Shown here one piece after another: positions 13,329-26,654 of a stretch of 64,000 nt of DNA. Origin of the DNA: Solea solea (taxonomy: Eukaryota > Chordata > Actinopteri > Pleuronectiformes > Soleidae); assembly GCF_958295425.1 (NCBI RefSeq), contig NC_081148.1:14516958-14580957 (forward strand), read 5' to 3'. How positions within the stretch are numbered: the first letter of the stretch is position 1; each line of letters starts with the position of its first letter. The notes below the pieces were generated by a model. That model searched no databases. It had not been told where the DNA came from and worked only from the letters and a program-made list of their open reading frames with translations. Both the position numbers and the translations under genes were made by a program.

Positions 13329-13359
<31 letters not shown>

Positions 13360-14610
13360 AAGGCCAGGTCCTACTTTACGACGTCAGCGTGTGCACAGAG
13401 GTCCACTGCAGTCTGTGTGATGTAAATTTTGTCATCCAACCATTTCCTTGCGAGTCCACGCGGATCCCCGGCGGACACATTCGCGCACAACTCCGGGTCT
13501 GACTGTACGAGGACTGTATACGCACCAACTGCACATGCATGCTCCCTGCAGCAAAACACTCTGCACACATGTGGATGTGGAACGTATGAATGGAACCACG
13601 GGCTAGTATGCAGATGTGGAAATGTAGAAAGGGAGAATGTATGACCTCAGGTCTCAGAGGGAAGTGTTTCTGATGGTCGCTGTGACTCACAAATCCCCTG
13701 CCCCCCCCCCCCCCCATACATCACGCTCAGTGGGTGAACTCGCCTTCCCCCGGCAACAACCACTCAGACACTGAAGGCGTTTTGAAGCACAGGTGCAAGT
13801 GAAAGTGTCATCCTGGCAGCCGCAGAACCAGTCAGAGTAGGACGATGTTTATTGGGGCTTTGTGCCAAAGAGGAAGTTACTCCGCTTTCGAAGGCACGGT
13901 TGTGAAAATACAGTACACTCACACAGATGGCCGCTATGAGTCATGTCACAAGGCTTCCTCCTTTTTCTGCTCGATAATCCACATCAGTTGGATCTATTGT
14001 CAGCTGGCTCGGAGTGAAATTGATGCCTGAACTCTTGACGGCAGACATTCTGTGCCTCTTTCTCCTTTGAATAGTGAGTCTTTTATTGTTGGAGCTTTTC
14101 ACCCCGGTAAGTTCAGATGATTTATTTACAAAGCCGTCTGCATTCTCAGCTGAGAACTTCCCACTCTGCTGTCATGAATAAAGACACCGTTGCATCATAG
14201 TGGTTTTCACCAGTTAAACTGAAGGCACACCCAAAGAGGGACAAAAACGGCACTTGTGGGAACGGCGTTGAGCTGCCTCTCGCGTGTTCGTGTACCATTT
14301 TTAATGTTTGAATGAGGTTTGGCTTTCATGGTATCAGTGACAGGAAATTGACACAGGTTTTCTGAGGCCTGTGTGCTTCTGGAACTGATATCCCTGTCAC
14401 CAGCACACACAAAGACACACACACAAACACACAAGGGAGGTCAAAAGAAAAGACTCAACTGTGACAGACTATTTCACTTCCTGTGCTAAACTTGACCTCT
14501 GAACCTGATAGCCTGACACGTCTGACCACTGAGGATATTTATCATTATTATGACAAGTGGTTCTGTCAGGGGTTGAGTTCAGAATCTCTCTCATGGCTGT
14601 ACAACTTTAT
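11663..14610. other. Non-coding, no gene seen
   Basis: Contains GT tracts (12600-12618, 13332-13359), a poly-C run (13691-13706) and chance ORFs. Confidence 0.55.
13332..13359. repeat. (TG)n microsatellite
   Basis: Fourteen TG units without interruption. Confidence 0.95.
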
Positions 14611-14850
14611 TAAAGGTCCACTCTGTAACATTGAGTAAGGTGTATTGGCAGAGGGAAAAGTTTAAAATCTAAGTTTGTATAATCACTTCACGATAAAAAA
14701 AAAAGGGGGGGTTTTATAGCGTTAGAATAAGCAGAGCAATTATATTCTATATATATTTCTTCCATTCTGCACCGCTTTAATTCTACAGCAGCTTGAACAG
14801 ACACACCAACTGGAGTATGTGTTTTGAAACCGAAGCCTCATATGCAAATT
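14611..14850. repeat. Decayed teleost dispersed repeat (AAAGGTCCAxTxTGTAACAT type)
   Basis: It opens ATTAAAGGTCCACTCTGTAA, then TATTGGCAGA, ATAATCACTTCA, TTTTATAGCGTTAGAATAAG, CATTCTGCACCGC and TTCTACAGCAGC. The order matches a repeat I know from many percomorph genomes. It contains an A/G homopolymer interruption at 14694-14710. Confidence 0.55.
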
Positions 14851-15019
14851 CAGTAACAAATTATATGTACAATGTGAAATCTGTTGTGTGTATGGATGAA
14901 AAGTCCCCTCAGTGTGTGTGTGTCTCCTCAGCTTAACTTTACCTTTTTAGCATTTTCTTTAGCCCATTGTTTTGGTTTTAGTTCCCTTTCCTCTCATCAG
15001 CTTTGTGAAAGGGCATCTG

Positions 15020-15065
15020 TTGTATGAATGTATGTATATGTACAGTATATGTATGTATATATATA

Positions 15066-15112
<47 letters not shown>

Positions 15113-15113
15113 G

Positions 15114-15144
<31 letters not shown>

Positions 15145-15194
15145 GTATGTGTGTATATATACATGTATGTGTATGTGTGTATATATATATATAC
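15020..15194. repeat. TA/TG microsatellite, about 175 bp
   Basis: TATATA runs are interrupted by TGTATG and CATGTATGTG blocks. The Tyr/Ile-rich ORFs here are artefacts of the repeat. Confidence 0.95.
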
Positions 15195-16597
15195 GTTTAA
15201 AAAAAAAAACCCAAGCACCTCCTTCCCCTTTTTAATCATAATTACAGAGCACACTACATGCAGAAGGAGGTGAGTAATTCAGTGTGACATATTATGAGCG
15301 AGTTGTGAGTTGCCATAATGGAATCAGTGAATGGTGCAAATGCATGTGTTGTGCTGTGAACAACACTTACATCATGGCGGAAGTGTGACAGAGGAGCTTT
15401 ACATACATGAGACGAGGACACCGCATCTGCTCACTGATCAGCATGCCTCAATAAAACATGCATGACATCAGGCCATGCGTTTCTCCTCAGGCGGCGCATA
15501 GATTTTTGTTTTTGAGCACAAACCTCTTAATTACTACACTATGTACAGAAGCTGCGGGGCATGATGTTGAATATCTAATGGTTATTTCTGTTGATTCAGG
15601 GAAAAATCCATTTCAGTGCTGTAAGACCTCCTTCTTTTTTTTCTCCCCCCCACATTGAAACAGAGCTGGAATTACGTTTTCTGGAGCCGTCTTAGCCAAG
15701 GTCTGACAGCGGGGCCTCAACAACTTCACTGAAATATCAAAGTATGTCATAAATTACAGCGTTTCATTTCCCCACAACCTTGATCCACCAGAGTGAGGCA
15801 ACTTCAACATCTTTGCTGTTGAGGATGAGCCTCGGCATTCAGTTGCACTCGTGCGGATATTCAAATAATTGTCCTTAGCTCCGTGTGTGTGAGAGACAGA
15901 ATGAACTTGAATAATGTATTGCAACGGGAGTGAGGCCGCAAGGCCTCCGAAGTCGTAAATTCTGCTGCTACATCAGCTCAGCCCACGGGAAGGGAAGGCA
16001 CACAGGGTTGTTTATAAAAATGCCCTTGGAAAAATGAGTCTAATCCCTAGCCAAACCGTAAACCATGGGGAGAGCATTAGATAACCCACAAGCTGCAGAG
16101 TAATGAGAGTAATGAGGGAGATGGGGAAGCAGAGCCAGGACAGAGAGAATGCATCCATTTATTGGCTGCATGCTCTGATTGCCCAGACCATTTGAGACAA
16201 ACTGGAGCCTGACACAGTGCTGGAGTCCATTTTGTCTGATCAGCAGCAATAAGCGCTTTCCACAGCCAGTGAGTGCTCTCGGCCTGCCTCAGCAATACAT
16301 CATGCACATTGTCTAACCACTTAAATTATGTTTATGTCATATGCACATCCGTGATTCAGCATGACGGCACGTGTACGGATATTGGAATACAGGAAGGAAT
16401 ATTTAGCATTAATATTTAACTGAAGGATTATTTAACATTGAAGGATATAACAAAGAGAGTGAAAGTTTGCTTTCATCAAGGAGAATGTGCACAAGTTTTG
16501 TGCCTTTTTTCTTTTCATTCTCATGGAACCAGCGTTTTGGGAGCCCCGAAAATGCTATTTTTGCACCTTGAGTGAAAAAATCAATATGCAACTTTGG
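15195..16597. other. Non-coding, possibly conserved in part
   Basis: No gene. The part at 15780-16400 is free of simple repeats and looks like unique or constrained sequence, without a specific motif I can name. Confidence 0.4.
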
Positions 16598-16610
16598 GAA
16601 AACAACGATG

Positions 16611-16865
16611 GGCCACGTGGTTGGTGTAGTGGTCAGCTCTCTTGCCTTTGCAGCGAGAAGACCCAGTTGGAACAATGGGCCTTTCTACATGGAGTTTGCA
16701 TGTTCTCCACGTGTGTGCGTAGGTTTTCTCCGGGTTCTCCGGTTTCCTCCCACAGTCCAAAAACATGCAGATTTGGGGATAAGGCAAATTGGACACTCTA
16801 AATCTGACCGTATGTGTGTCCGCGACTCTCATGTGGAGGACAAAACAATAGAAGATGGATGGATG
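16611..16865 (+). mobile_element. tRNA-like SINE copy with 13-bp target duplication
   Basis: The 5' part holds a Pol III A-box-like segment (GGTGTAGTGGTCAGC). The conserved body follows (GTTTGCATGTTCTCC, CCTCCCACAGTCCAAAAAC), and it ends in a GATGGATGG tail. It is flanked by GAAAACAACGATG (16598-16610) and GAAAACAATGATG (16866-16878), one mismatch in 13. That length of duplication indicates LINE-mediated insertion. Compared with the copy at 61 kb it lacks the segment around CCTGTGATGG...GTCCAGGGTG. Confidence 0.82.
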
Positions 16866-16878
16866 GAAAACAATGATG

Positions 16879-19800
16879 TCATTCTTGCACTTATTAGCTG
16901 TTGGAGTTTATTTGGTAATTTCACTCTACGTTAATATTTACTTTCTTTCCTTACTTTCTGTCCCTCTGGCTTGGTTCATTCTGTCTCTGTTTCAGTTTCA
17001 AATAAAGCTTCATTTAAATAAAACGTCTGCACACAGCACGCAAGCTTTATTGTATACGCATGCTCCACGTCTTCTTCTCTATTTTTGTTGTATTTCTGTA
17101 GCAGTGCCACATATAGGCTTGGAATAATATTTTTAGAGTCGTTTTGGGGGATTTCCTGTGCACGAAGACATTTCTTGAAACAATGCCACTTTTTAAGTAG
17201 AGGGGGGAAAAAAAGATTGGAGAGGGAAAGTAGTGTTTTTTTTTCTGTGTGGATAAGGCCTTCATCTCCTTTCAGACAAATCATCTCACCTCCGTTTTCA
17301 CGCTCCTATAACAACTGCTAGGTGAGTGCTCACTGCACTGCAGATGATGCTGCGTGAAAGTTTACACATCTGATAGTGTTAGAACGTGATCACATGTTGA
17401 GGCTGATGACGCATGCAAGCTCGACTGCTGCCAACCTTTCTGTTAAAACACATTTTCTGGGTATACGAGCCTCTCGGCATATTATTTATCACTACTGTTG
17501 GTGCAAACCATAGTTCAATTCCAGAGCGCAGAGAAGCAAACAAAAGCTTTTTACACTTTCTCTCTGACACACACTCACTTGCCTACCAGACCCGAGGCAT
17601 ATTTCCCAGCTCCCCTTGATGTCTCATTAGCAGTAAAAGCAGACTTCCTCGTATTGTGCCAAAAATGTGAGGGGATGAGTTGTGTGTGTTCTTTGGGAAG
17701 ACTTTGTCCTAAAGCTTACTTTTGCAGAGTGCAGCTGAACCATGGAGTTGGTTGGCTGCAGTGTTATTGTCTCCAGAAGGGTTCCTGTAAATGAGGGCTG
17801 TCTGCCTCTGCCCCCACACCAGCCTTCTTCTGGCAGCTTACCCATAAAGCCTGGGTGACGGAGCAGGTAATAAACAGCCAGAAAGCAATGAGTCAGCACT
17901 TTAGCCTCCATTTAATTTGATCTGAATGCAGTGCTAACCCTCCCCCCTCCCCCCTCCCTCCTCTCTCTGCAGTAGACTTAACCCATTCCTGCCTCCGAGA
18001 CTTAAATGGTGGCAGAGCTGCACTTTCAAACCTGCAGCACAAACATACTCTCATGACCGTGTGTGTGTGTGTGTGTGTGTGTTTTTTTAAAACTGCATCC
18101 CTGCCCCCACCAGAAAAGGCCAGTAAATTAGGACCGTGTGCTCTGGGTGTTTCCGTCCTTTGTTGTTTTTGGTATGCAGCCTCTTAAACTTCACCATGCT
18201 GACAGCGAGTGTTGGTGTTGGGGAAGCAGAGGCGGGGGCTCCGAAAGGGAATGTAGGCCACACATTCCTTTCCTAGGAGCTGTCTGAGCACAAGCAAACA
18301 TTGCCGCACAATCAGTCCAGGATTTCCGCCATTCGCCCAGTGTGGGCCAGACTCTTTGAGTTTTCCTCTCACTTCTCACGAACCCTTAGCGCTGAAGCTC
18401 GCAGCTCCTAGTCTTGCGTGATGTGGGACTTTCCATCCCTAGAGCAAATCCATCTCCCTCTATTAAAATGATTGCCTGGCTGTTGCTGTTTGTTCTACAT
18501 CTGAGAGATAAATCTTTCCAGGCTGAATGGTGTTCAAAATGTGAGTCACGCCTGAATATGCACACTTGTTTTTACTTCCAAAAGCCAACACCTACATTCT
18601 GTAGATACTCTGTAGAACAATGTGGGTTTGTTCTAGTTCCAGTTGTAACCGTTGCTCGGATCCGCCATCATCCGATGCCTAATTATGGTTTGTCCCTGCT
18701 CTGCTCCCTCTTCTGCTCCACTGGGCTCTCTCATTTTTCTTATTGTTTGTGCCGTTTCCTGGGAAGGAAGGATGACATTGTCCAGATCTCCTCTCTCACT
18801 TCTCTCTTCCTGCTTCTCCCCCTCCCACGATAACTCTCTCTTTCTCTGTCTGCACTCCTCTCTTCTTCCTCCTCCCTATTTCCAGCGTTCTGCCTTTGTG
18901 TCTCATGCAGCTGCGGTACAATAACAGTGTTTGAGTACAAGAATCCAGACAGGTCTTTCATTTAAATAAGCACCCCTGGGGCTATGTAATAACCCAGCAA
19001 CCCCCTGTCTCAGACTCCTAGTCAGTCCCTCAACACTGGGGCCCAATCCACAATACATTCCTGCTCATGCACTCTGCTCGCCACTCAGCCAGCACAGCCC
19101 CACCAGTCAGCCAAACCACCATCGGAAAAATACAGAGCATGGAACTGTGATTCACAGCCCTGATATAGAATATCACCTCCTCCCTTCTCCCCAGTCTAAC
19201 AGCTGGTTTCCTGGAAGCAGACTTGTGGAGTTAGATTGCAGGTCATGGAGGGAAAATGGTGGAAGTGAGGAAGCCTTGCTTTTGCCCCCCCCCCACATCT
19301 GCGTCTCCTTGCCACGGCATTGCAACAGCTCCATGTGCAGCCTGTGTTTATATGAAGGTGCAAACAAGCATTGCAGGAAAAAGTGGTTTGACGTACTGCA
19401 GGTTATCTCATAATGACATCAGTTACACTCCTGGTTTTCACATCCCTCTGTGTGTTTGGAGGTGAAAAGGTGAAGCGGAGGTGGGATCTCTTTTTTTTTG
19501 TCCATCTGTCACAGATATACAGCTTGTGCCCGGGAGAAGTGCTGGTATTGTGAGTGATCTGGGAATTATTAGCTTATTACTGAGCGAGAACCATCAACAC
19601 CATGTCTGAATTGTCAGTGTAATTCGTTGCATATGACCTTAACACGATACCTCAACATGACAAACGGTTATCCAAGCCCCTCAGGGATCCATGTCATCCA
19701 CGGATATAAAAGAACCATTAAGCTCAATTGTTGTTTTTTCCTTTAACACATAGTTTGAATAATATTCCACATGAATTTTTGAATTGGCAAATAGAGAGTG

Positions 19801-20183
19801 CCCTTAACCTACTTTTAGAGAGCATGTCAAATCATATGTCTATGTGGCCTTTCCTGTCTACACAATGACCCTTGAGTCGAGGAGAAGAATAGGAGCAGGG
19901 CTCACTTCCCTCCTGTGCATGAACAGCCTAATTTAGGAAAGCGTGTCAGTGTGAACCTTTGTCACATTGCCGGGCTCAGAATACCCATTGTTCCCTTGAT
20001 AGAGTCATTCCACTTAGAAAAAGCTTTTTAGAGAATAAGGAATATTGTGCATCCTGCACCCACACAGACACATCTGTTTTTGTTTTTGTTTTATATACAA
20101 TTTCCTTGACAAGAAATCTCGCAGTACCATCAACACATATCTCAAAAAATATGGTTGTGCATGCATGCAAATGTCCACACATG
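16879..20183. other. Non-coding, no gene seen
   Basis: Pyrimidine-rich stretches at 17935-17975 and 18780-18890, and several T-runs. ORFs here are short and overlap on both strands. No domain was recognised. Confidence 0.55.
18059..18082. repeat. (GT)n microsatellite
   Basis: Twelve GT units followed by a T-run. Confidence 0.95.
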
Positions 20184-20228
20184 TAGATGGATAGATACTT
20201 TGTTCAACCCCATGGGGAAATAAAGAAA
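20184..20228. repeat. Short LINE/SINE tail-like repeat (GATAGATACTTTxTT type)
   Basis: GATGGATAGATACTTTGTTC followed by AACCCCATGGGGAAAT resembles the GATAGATACTTTATTGATCC-type ends seen at many fish retroposons. The copy is only about 45 bp. Confidence 0.5.
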
Positions 20229-23200
20229 ATTGTATTTCCCTATAAAAGTACAATATCCATGTACATATTATTCAGAATTGACCTATTTACTATACATATA
20301 ATAGTGAAAGACATAGGAAAATGGGCATAAAGGAGAAAAAAGGAAAAAAAAAACCCAAACATTACAAAAAATACATACACCCTTGACCCCATTCGTGTAG
20401 TGGAAGGATCAGCTACACATCTACACACGTATGCATGAAACCAGCGAATTAGTGCGCACACATATGGATTAAACCTCTACCTACGCTGCACACGAGCACG
20501 ACACGGGGAGTTTAAGAATGGATGTAGGTTAGCATGAGATCATGCATGCTCTGGCTCATTAGGTACATTTAATACAGTCTGCCTGGAACGCCATCTGTTC
20601 CAGGCGGGCGGTGCCAGTTATGATATTATACCCTGGCAGCCATAGTTTGCCGTTTATGATTATGAAAGGTGGTCCTTGTGTAGCGAGGCTAGAGTCGGAA
20701 TTCTCCCCTCACAGAAATAATCCAAATCCGAATTAGAGAATATACTAGTCAGCTGTTTCCTGTCTTTATTCTAAAATAAGCAAAGCAAAGCAAAACAACG
20801 CTGAGCGAACCAGCCTCTTACTACATGCAGGCCTGCATAGTTTCAATGTAGATGATACTCTTGATGAATGCATGAATAAATGGCACAAATTTGCCAATAA
20901 CTCTGAGGGGAATTTCAACGCACGTAAGCAAATATATTACAATGACCAAACGTCTAGGTAAGAAAACAGCTCATGCTCATTGTACTTCATAGAAAGAAAA
21001 GGAAAACGCCTGTGTCGGCTGCATCCACTGCAAAGAAAGAAAGCTGCCTGGTCTGTGATCGTGTAACTCGTCATCTATCTGCTTCAAGATGGACTTTAGT
21101 TTGTCTGTTAGACATTTAGAGGATTTGAGGAAAGCCTTGTTTGTTCCTAAACGGTCCCAGCAGTGTTTGTTTGCTTCAATCATCTGAATATTTAGAGTGT
21201 CTTGTTATTCCAAACACACGTTCTCATTGGTTAGATACAGTATGGGCTTGTCTTTGGAAAAAGAAAATCTTCCATTGTCTGAAAAATGAAAAGCAACAAT
21301 ATGGCTCAGCTAAATTCCACTGCTGGACGCTTGCATTGATTGGATATTTATTTATTTATAAAATATTACGATATGAACAATTAATACAATTTTAGCAACG
21401 ACCTGGGGGCCCATTTTAGCAAGTTAATAAAGCACATTACATTTAGGGAAAACACAAATTAACTGACTGTTCGATGGAGCATCAGTAAGTGTGTCATAGA
21501 CACACAAGTCAATTGTGTGTATTTTAGCACTCTGCAGTGTGTGTGTGTGTGTCACTGCAGCAGAATTTGTGTGTGTGTGCACATTCGAATCCACAGAGAC
21601 AGAGAGCTCCCATACCTCTTTGCAGTTGCCAGCACCTCCCGCCTCTCCTCTCTGGCTGGGAGGGTCTTGGGGATTAACTTTCCACTTCTCTGATCCACTT
21701 TTCCACGGAGCCGGTTGCTATTCAGGTCTGGAGATGTGTTATGTGACCGGGTGAGACAAAAAAATCAAGGCCAAATTCAACATAATTTATGTTTCCCGTT
21801 TCAAGGTTATGTCTTTTCTTTACCTCTGCCGCCTTTTCCTTTTCGATGGCCTCATCTCGGTTATTAATCCTGCTGTAAACAAGGACATCATTTAAATTCA
21901 GATGACGTTCAGCATTATACAACGTGACCTTGCATCCAGTACGTTTTTGAGTTTTTCCACTGTGCGCTCATTAAAATTCCTCTCATATCTATTACATGAG
22001 CTTGTTTTGCATATATCCATGAGGGTTCTGTATTCGCACTTCGTTTCAGATCCTGATAATGACTTCCGTCTCTTGGTCTCTTTGCAAGACGACGCAGCTG
22101 CAAACAATTATGTTTTACAATTGGAATCCAAAATTAGGATGGGCGAATATATAGTTTCACACTACAATTTCATCTCCAGCTACCACAGATCTGCACTTAG
22201 GTTTATTAGCACAGTGGATTTCAGGGAGCACTGCAAGATTTTAGGAGGGCATAATTCACACCGCAGGGTACAGATATAAAATGGTGAGTCTTTTAGGAGA
22301 CAGAATTGAAAGCCTCCATCAAGGCAGTCAGAGAGAAGGGAGCCGTGGTATTCCTTTGAAGTGGGTGGCTTGGATATTAAATAATTGAGGTGCAGGAGAT
22401 TAAAGTTTCAGGAGCTAATTTGGCCCCCCTCCACAGCTTGTCACTCAGGGGCTTGAAGAGTCTGCAGCCTGCAGACTGGTGAATAAGTATGACTCACTTC
22501 CTGTGTGTGGCTAGGGTGAAGAAACCTTATATGTGTGGCAGACAGAAACAGGAAGTTCAGCCAGGGCATGCTCTGTGTCTCTGACTCAGAGCGAAAGTGA
22601 CGCCATGTTTGCTGTCCGAGTTTTCAGGAATATAATCCTCCACGTGCTCTAGCAACAATGAGGCACAGAGAGGTTTCACTTCCCCCTCGTTTTCTTTTTG
22701 TTTTTTTTCTTCTCCCCACCTCACAAACATTCACCATCATTGCTGACAGCTGAACTGTTATGTGGAAAGAAGTTATTTTGCTGATGCAAGAGGAATGCAT
22801 TGCTTGTGTAAGCCTGGATTTCACTCTTATTTGGATCGGAGGGTTTCAGTTTCAGTCACTGCACGCTGACAGGGAGGCTCAACAGCCTGGAGGTGAAAGC
22901 TTCGTTATTTTTGTCTGGAATGTGCCTCTCGTCTGACATTGAAACCTCATTTTCAAGCACCTTGAGGATGACACTGCCCAAGTGGTAAAGTAATTGATAT
23001 GTATGAGGACACATGAACACAAGCACATTGTCTTTGAGGACAAACAACAGACTCTGTTGAAGGAGGTGTAAGAACAGTGGGGGAATATCTATTCCGCTTT
23101 CTGCGTGAGTTGATGCTGGTGCAGTGGCTCCACAGTGGGTCAGGACTTTTCAACAATGATTCAAACCTCTGCGGTGATAATAATTTGAAAAAAAAAAAAC

Positions 23201-23933
23201 CTCTTCCCATGCCCCTAGATTGGCAGGATAATGCCCAGGTGTAAAGGGTCATAGATTTGTTATCCACTGTCTCCATGGTTTCGAAATATGAGACTAAAAC
23301 GTCTCGCCATGGCCTTGAGCTCACTTGTTTGTCCTCTTCGGAAAATTATTTAACAAAGCAAATACGTGGTATCTACTCACCAAGTATATTTAAATTCCCT
23401 CTAGTGACATCATGTTTGTTTAACAGCTGCTCAACATTATAGTGTTTCCCCTGGGGTATTTGTGTTGCTTAGTGTAAAGCTCCTGTCACCTGGGCCAATA
23501 ATATGTTTTGACTGCCAAGGGTCAGAGTTAGCTCAGGGCGGTGTTGCTATGTTGCAGGAAAAACAGGCCTCCTGTTGTCATGTCAGCCAGAGGGCCACCG
23601 AGATGGAGAACCAAAGCCCCGCGGTCACATCAGTTTTTGGGGGACTATGTTTAAGAATTAGCCCCTGTGGGCTGTTTACGCTGTGCTGAAGCAGCATCAC
23701 TCTCATCTAGCTGGAGGAAAAACAAATAAAGATTCTAAACTCAAACCCACAACACATTATCACAGGTGTCTTGCTTGTTGTAAGGAGTTGCTCTCAGTTG
23801 CATCATGTGCTTGAGAACCCACATACTACTTAAAATGTGTGTGTTTGCAAATCAACCGGACAAAATATGTGCTGCTTTGAAAGCAACGGGTGTTGAAATG
23901 ATAAATTATGTATTGGCATGAATTTGAAAAAAA
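20229..23933. other. Non-coding, no gene seen
   Basis: A small palindrome CCTGGAAC...GTTCCAGG lies at 20581-20605. A 125-codon ORF at 21902-22279 has no recognisable features. Confidence 0.55.
23269..23282. promoter_or_regulatory. RFX X-box-like site
   Basis: GTCTCCATGGTTTC is a relaxed match, isolated from the main cluster. Confidence 0.3.
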
Positions 23934-23996
23934 TAATATATATATATATATTTTATATATATATATATATTATATGTATATGTATGTATATATGTA

Positions 23997-24055
<59 letters not shown>
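23934..24055. repeat. TA microsatellite, about 120 bp
   Basis: Nearly pure (TA)n with a few TATG and TTTTATA interruptions. The ORFs over it are artefacts. Confidence 0.95.
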
Positions 24056-24570
24056 TGAAAGATTTGTTGAGCACCCTGATTGTACCCTTAGCATGACTGA
24101 TGATCACAACTTCTGACAGGTCTCCTTTGCCCCCAGAAAGTTTGATACTGATGGTCCCTTCCTCTCCTTAGTCAAGACTATGAACAGTGAGAGTCAGAAG
24201 AGCCTCTCATTTAAACACACGGTGTGTGATTTCTGCTGCCAGGGGTCTCTCAGTCAAAACAACGAAAGACCGCTTTGATCCTATCGGGAAGCAGCATGGG
24301 ATCATGGAATTGCTGTTCTCCGGTGGGAGAACGTGCAGCAAACAGCAATGAGTAGTCGTGATCCATTAGTGACAAACACGACCATCCATGATGTCATTAA
24401 AATGCACCCAAAATGACCTGTGATATAAATACTGTATGAATTTCTATGTATTTTAATATAAGTACACTATATTAATGCAGAAATGTCACATTATATCTTT
24501 AATACTGAATTTGATTGATTTGTTTTATGCATGAAATCAAACAGACACACACACTGAGTAGACCAAGACA

Positions 24571-24576
24571 TTTATT
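24571..24576 (-). promoter_or_regulatory. Poly(A) signal AATAAA with GU-rich downstream element
   Basis: AATAAA on the minus strand lies about 50 bp past the stop of the 43-codon ORF. About 15-30 bp further on is a GTGTGTGTCTGT tract (24556-24541), the usual layout of a vertebrate cleavage site. It supports a transcript end here on the minus strand. Confidence 0.4.
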
Positions 24577-24624
24577 CATTTTAAAAGTTACATGAGCCAC
24601 TGATCACACATCAGAGCCATCTCA

Positions 24625-24756
24625 TCACAGAAGTGTCACTATCATCTCCAGATAAATATGCAGTAATATGACCAAAACAACAACACCAACAATAACCATG
24701 GGGACAGCCTTCAGGTTGGAGCCACGGCCCCTCATCTGCATTGTCCTTCTATTCAT
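24625..24756 (-). CDS. Candidate single-pass membrane micropeptide, 43 aa
   Basis: This minus-strand ORF is too short for most gene finders. It starts at ATG 24756-24754 (A at -3) and ends at TGA 24627-24625. The N-terminus is basic (MNRRTMQMRGRGSNLK). Residues 19-43 (from PMVIVGVVVLVILLHIYLE to the end) form one long hydrophobic segment that stops two residues after a threonine, giving a tail-anchored or SERCA-regulator-like layout. Internal ATGs at codons 6 and 8 are also possible starts. A plausible acceptor (TTTACAG) lies just upstream near 24769, preceded by a pyrimidine tract. An AATAAA and a GU-rich tract follow 50-85 bp after the stop, as in a terminal exon. I do not recognise the protein. 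Sarcolipin, phospholamban, DWORF, myoregulin and TUNAR, as I remember them, do not match. It could be a chance ORF. Confidence 0.4.
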   Translation of the reverse strand: MNRRTMQMRGRGSNLKAVPMVIVGVVVLVILLHIYLEMIVTLL

Positions 24757-24769
24757 TATGATCCAACCT

Positions 24770-26654
24770 GTAAACTTTTACGACGCCTCCCACACACAGA
24801 AAAAAAGCAGAACCGTTTCTGTTTCCCGCTCTTAAAACAATTAAAAACTACCTCAGTCACTGAACCTCTGGCTTTTTACTCCAATGAGATAATGTTTTCC
24901 CTGCCATGAGGGAGGATCTCTAGGATACACCCCACAGATGAAAGAGATCAGTGTGACGACAGGTGAAACAAAAAAGAAGAGCAAACACGACCTGGCGGGT
25001 TGTTTTTAGTGGTGGCAGCTAAACAAAAGGCCCACAGTCACGGAGATCCCTCCCTCCTCTGGTATGACGGCCATGCTGGAGCTCTGTCTGCATCTGTGCT
25101 CCTGTGCAGACTAGCTCCGCTTTAGCTGCAGGCTACGAGGGAAGAACGGAGGACAGGGTGTGTCTGCTTACCGTGGAAGCAGGTGAAGTAGAGTGCTTTG
25201 AGGCGGGGAGGGCAGGAGGGAGGGAGGTGGAGCAGGTGGTATGGAGCCACTGGCTCGCTCCCAACAACCACAAAGCTCCAGGTTGCTGTGACATTTGCTG
25301 CTGACGAAATCATGACAATCATTAGTGCAGCCAGTCACCTTTTCAACCGGAGAGACAAAGACATGCCAGGTAAACGGGTATAACCACTTTCTCGGTAATG
25401 GCCCGATTCACGTGAACTCGGTCGAGGCGTCAACTTAAAAGTTTCTCATTCACTTCAAATGGAGCAATGTCAAGTTTCCTTGTTTGCTTGCATATGCCTT
25501 TAGCTCAAACGGCTAAAAGCTCTGAGCTCTCGGACACAGTTGTTTTCTATTAATGATTTTTTTTGTCCATCACATCACCATCGCCTCAGGGACTCTGTTA
25601 GCTACCTCCAGCACCAAGCGTCAGACCCGCCCACTGTGTTGTGTACATATGGATCCAGCTTAACACATACTGCGTGTAACATTTGTTTTGTGCCCTTGGG
25701 TTTAATATTGTAGAAGTATTCAGAACCTGTAGCAAATCAAAAAAATCAAATGTTTTATGTTTCAACTTCATGTTAAAAGCAGTATCCAAGTGTGTAATAA
25801 GTGTAAAGGTAGTAATCTTTTCCTCACTTCATACATTCTTAAAGATTTAGGAGCACATACTGTGTATTTTTCAAGTTAATGTCTCCCTTTTGGTCAATTT
25901 ATGAGACATTATGCCTTTTTTTTTTTTTTTCCAGAGGTTGTCCCAGATATCTGGCAATGTTTGATATAGGCCAGCTCCACAGCAGGGTAGCCAAGGGGAA
26001 ACCAAGGAGCCAAGTTAACTGGTTCATGTCAGTCATCAACTTCTTTTTAACAGATACAGGCTGCACTTTGTGTGAAGGTGAAAAAAAAAACAAGACTGTT
26101 ACTTTTATGAAGAGTTCCTGGCTAAAAAAACCCCAAAAAACTGTTTACAGTAACACGTTCTCACATGCCAGAATGATTTTCTTGCACTAAGACCGTTACT
26201 TTTTATATACTGTATATATTCATTTATTTTTCCATGGCATTTGCCTGGTCAAAAAAAAAAAAAAGGATGGTGAAGTTCAGGCTGGGGCTAAACAAAGCAG
26301 CTGCTGTCATAAGCCATCAGATTCTAATAAGCCATAACCTAGTCCTGGGTGGGCGAGGGAAGCTGCTGTTTTTCTGCTATTTCCATTTATAGACTGCACC
26401 AACAAGCCCCCTGGGAGTTTGCTTGCCATGACTCATGTCTCCAGTGCTTCTGGTCCAGACTGCTCTCTCTCCCCCATCACCGTCCATGAGCCCCGCTGCC
26501 GCTTTCCACTCCGTAAAATGCCGTGTGTTTATCCCATTTTCCTTATTTTCACTCACGGTTTTTCTGCTTTTTCTTTCGCTCTTACGCGATGAGATATTGT
26601 GAGTCTGCACGGAGAGAGACACAGAGAGTAGGGAATTCACAATTGGACCAAATC
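24770..26654. other. Non-coding; may hold upstream exons of the 24.6-kb micropeptide candidate
   Basis: No ORF looks protein-like. If the 24.6-kb ORF is a terminal exon, its 5' exons should lie here or further right on the minus strand; none can be picked out by eye. Confidence 0.4.

Noticed and set aside
14972..15273. Tyr/Ile/Cys-rich ORFs on both strands
   Set aside because: Translations of the TA/TG microsatellite.
21575..21600. TTCGAATCC as a tRNA B box
   Set aside because: No A box or cloverleaf around it.
23906..24096. Tyr/Ile-rich ORFs on both strands
   Set aside because: Translations of the (TA)n microsatellite.
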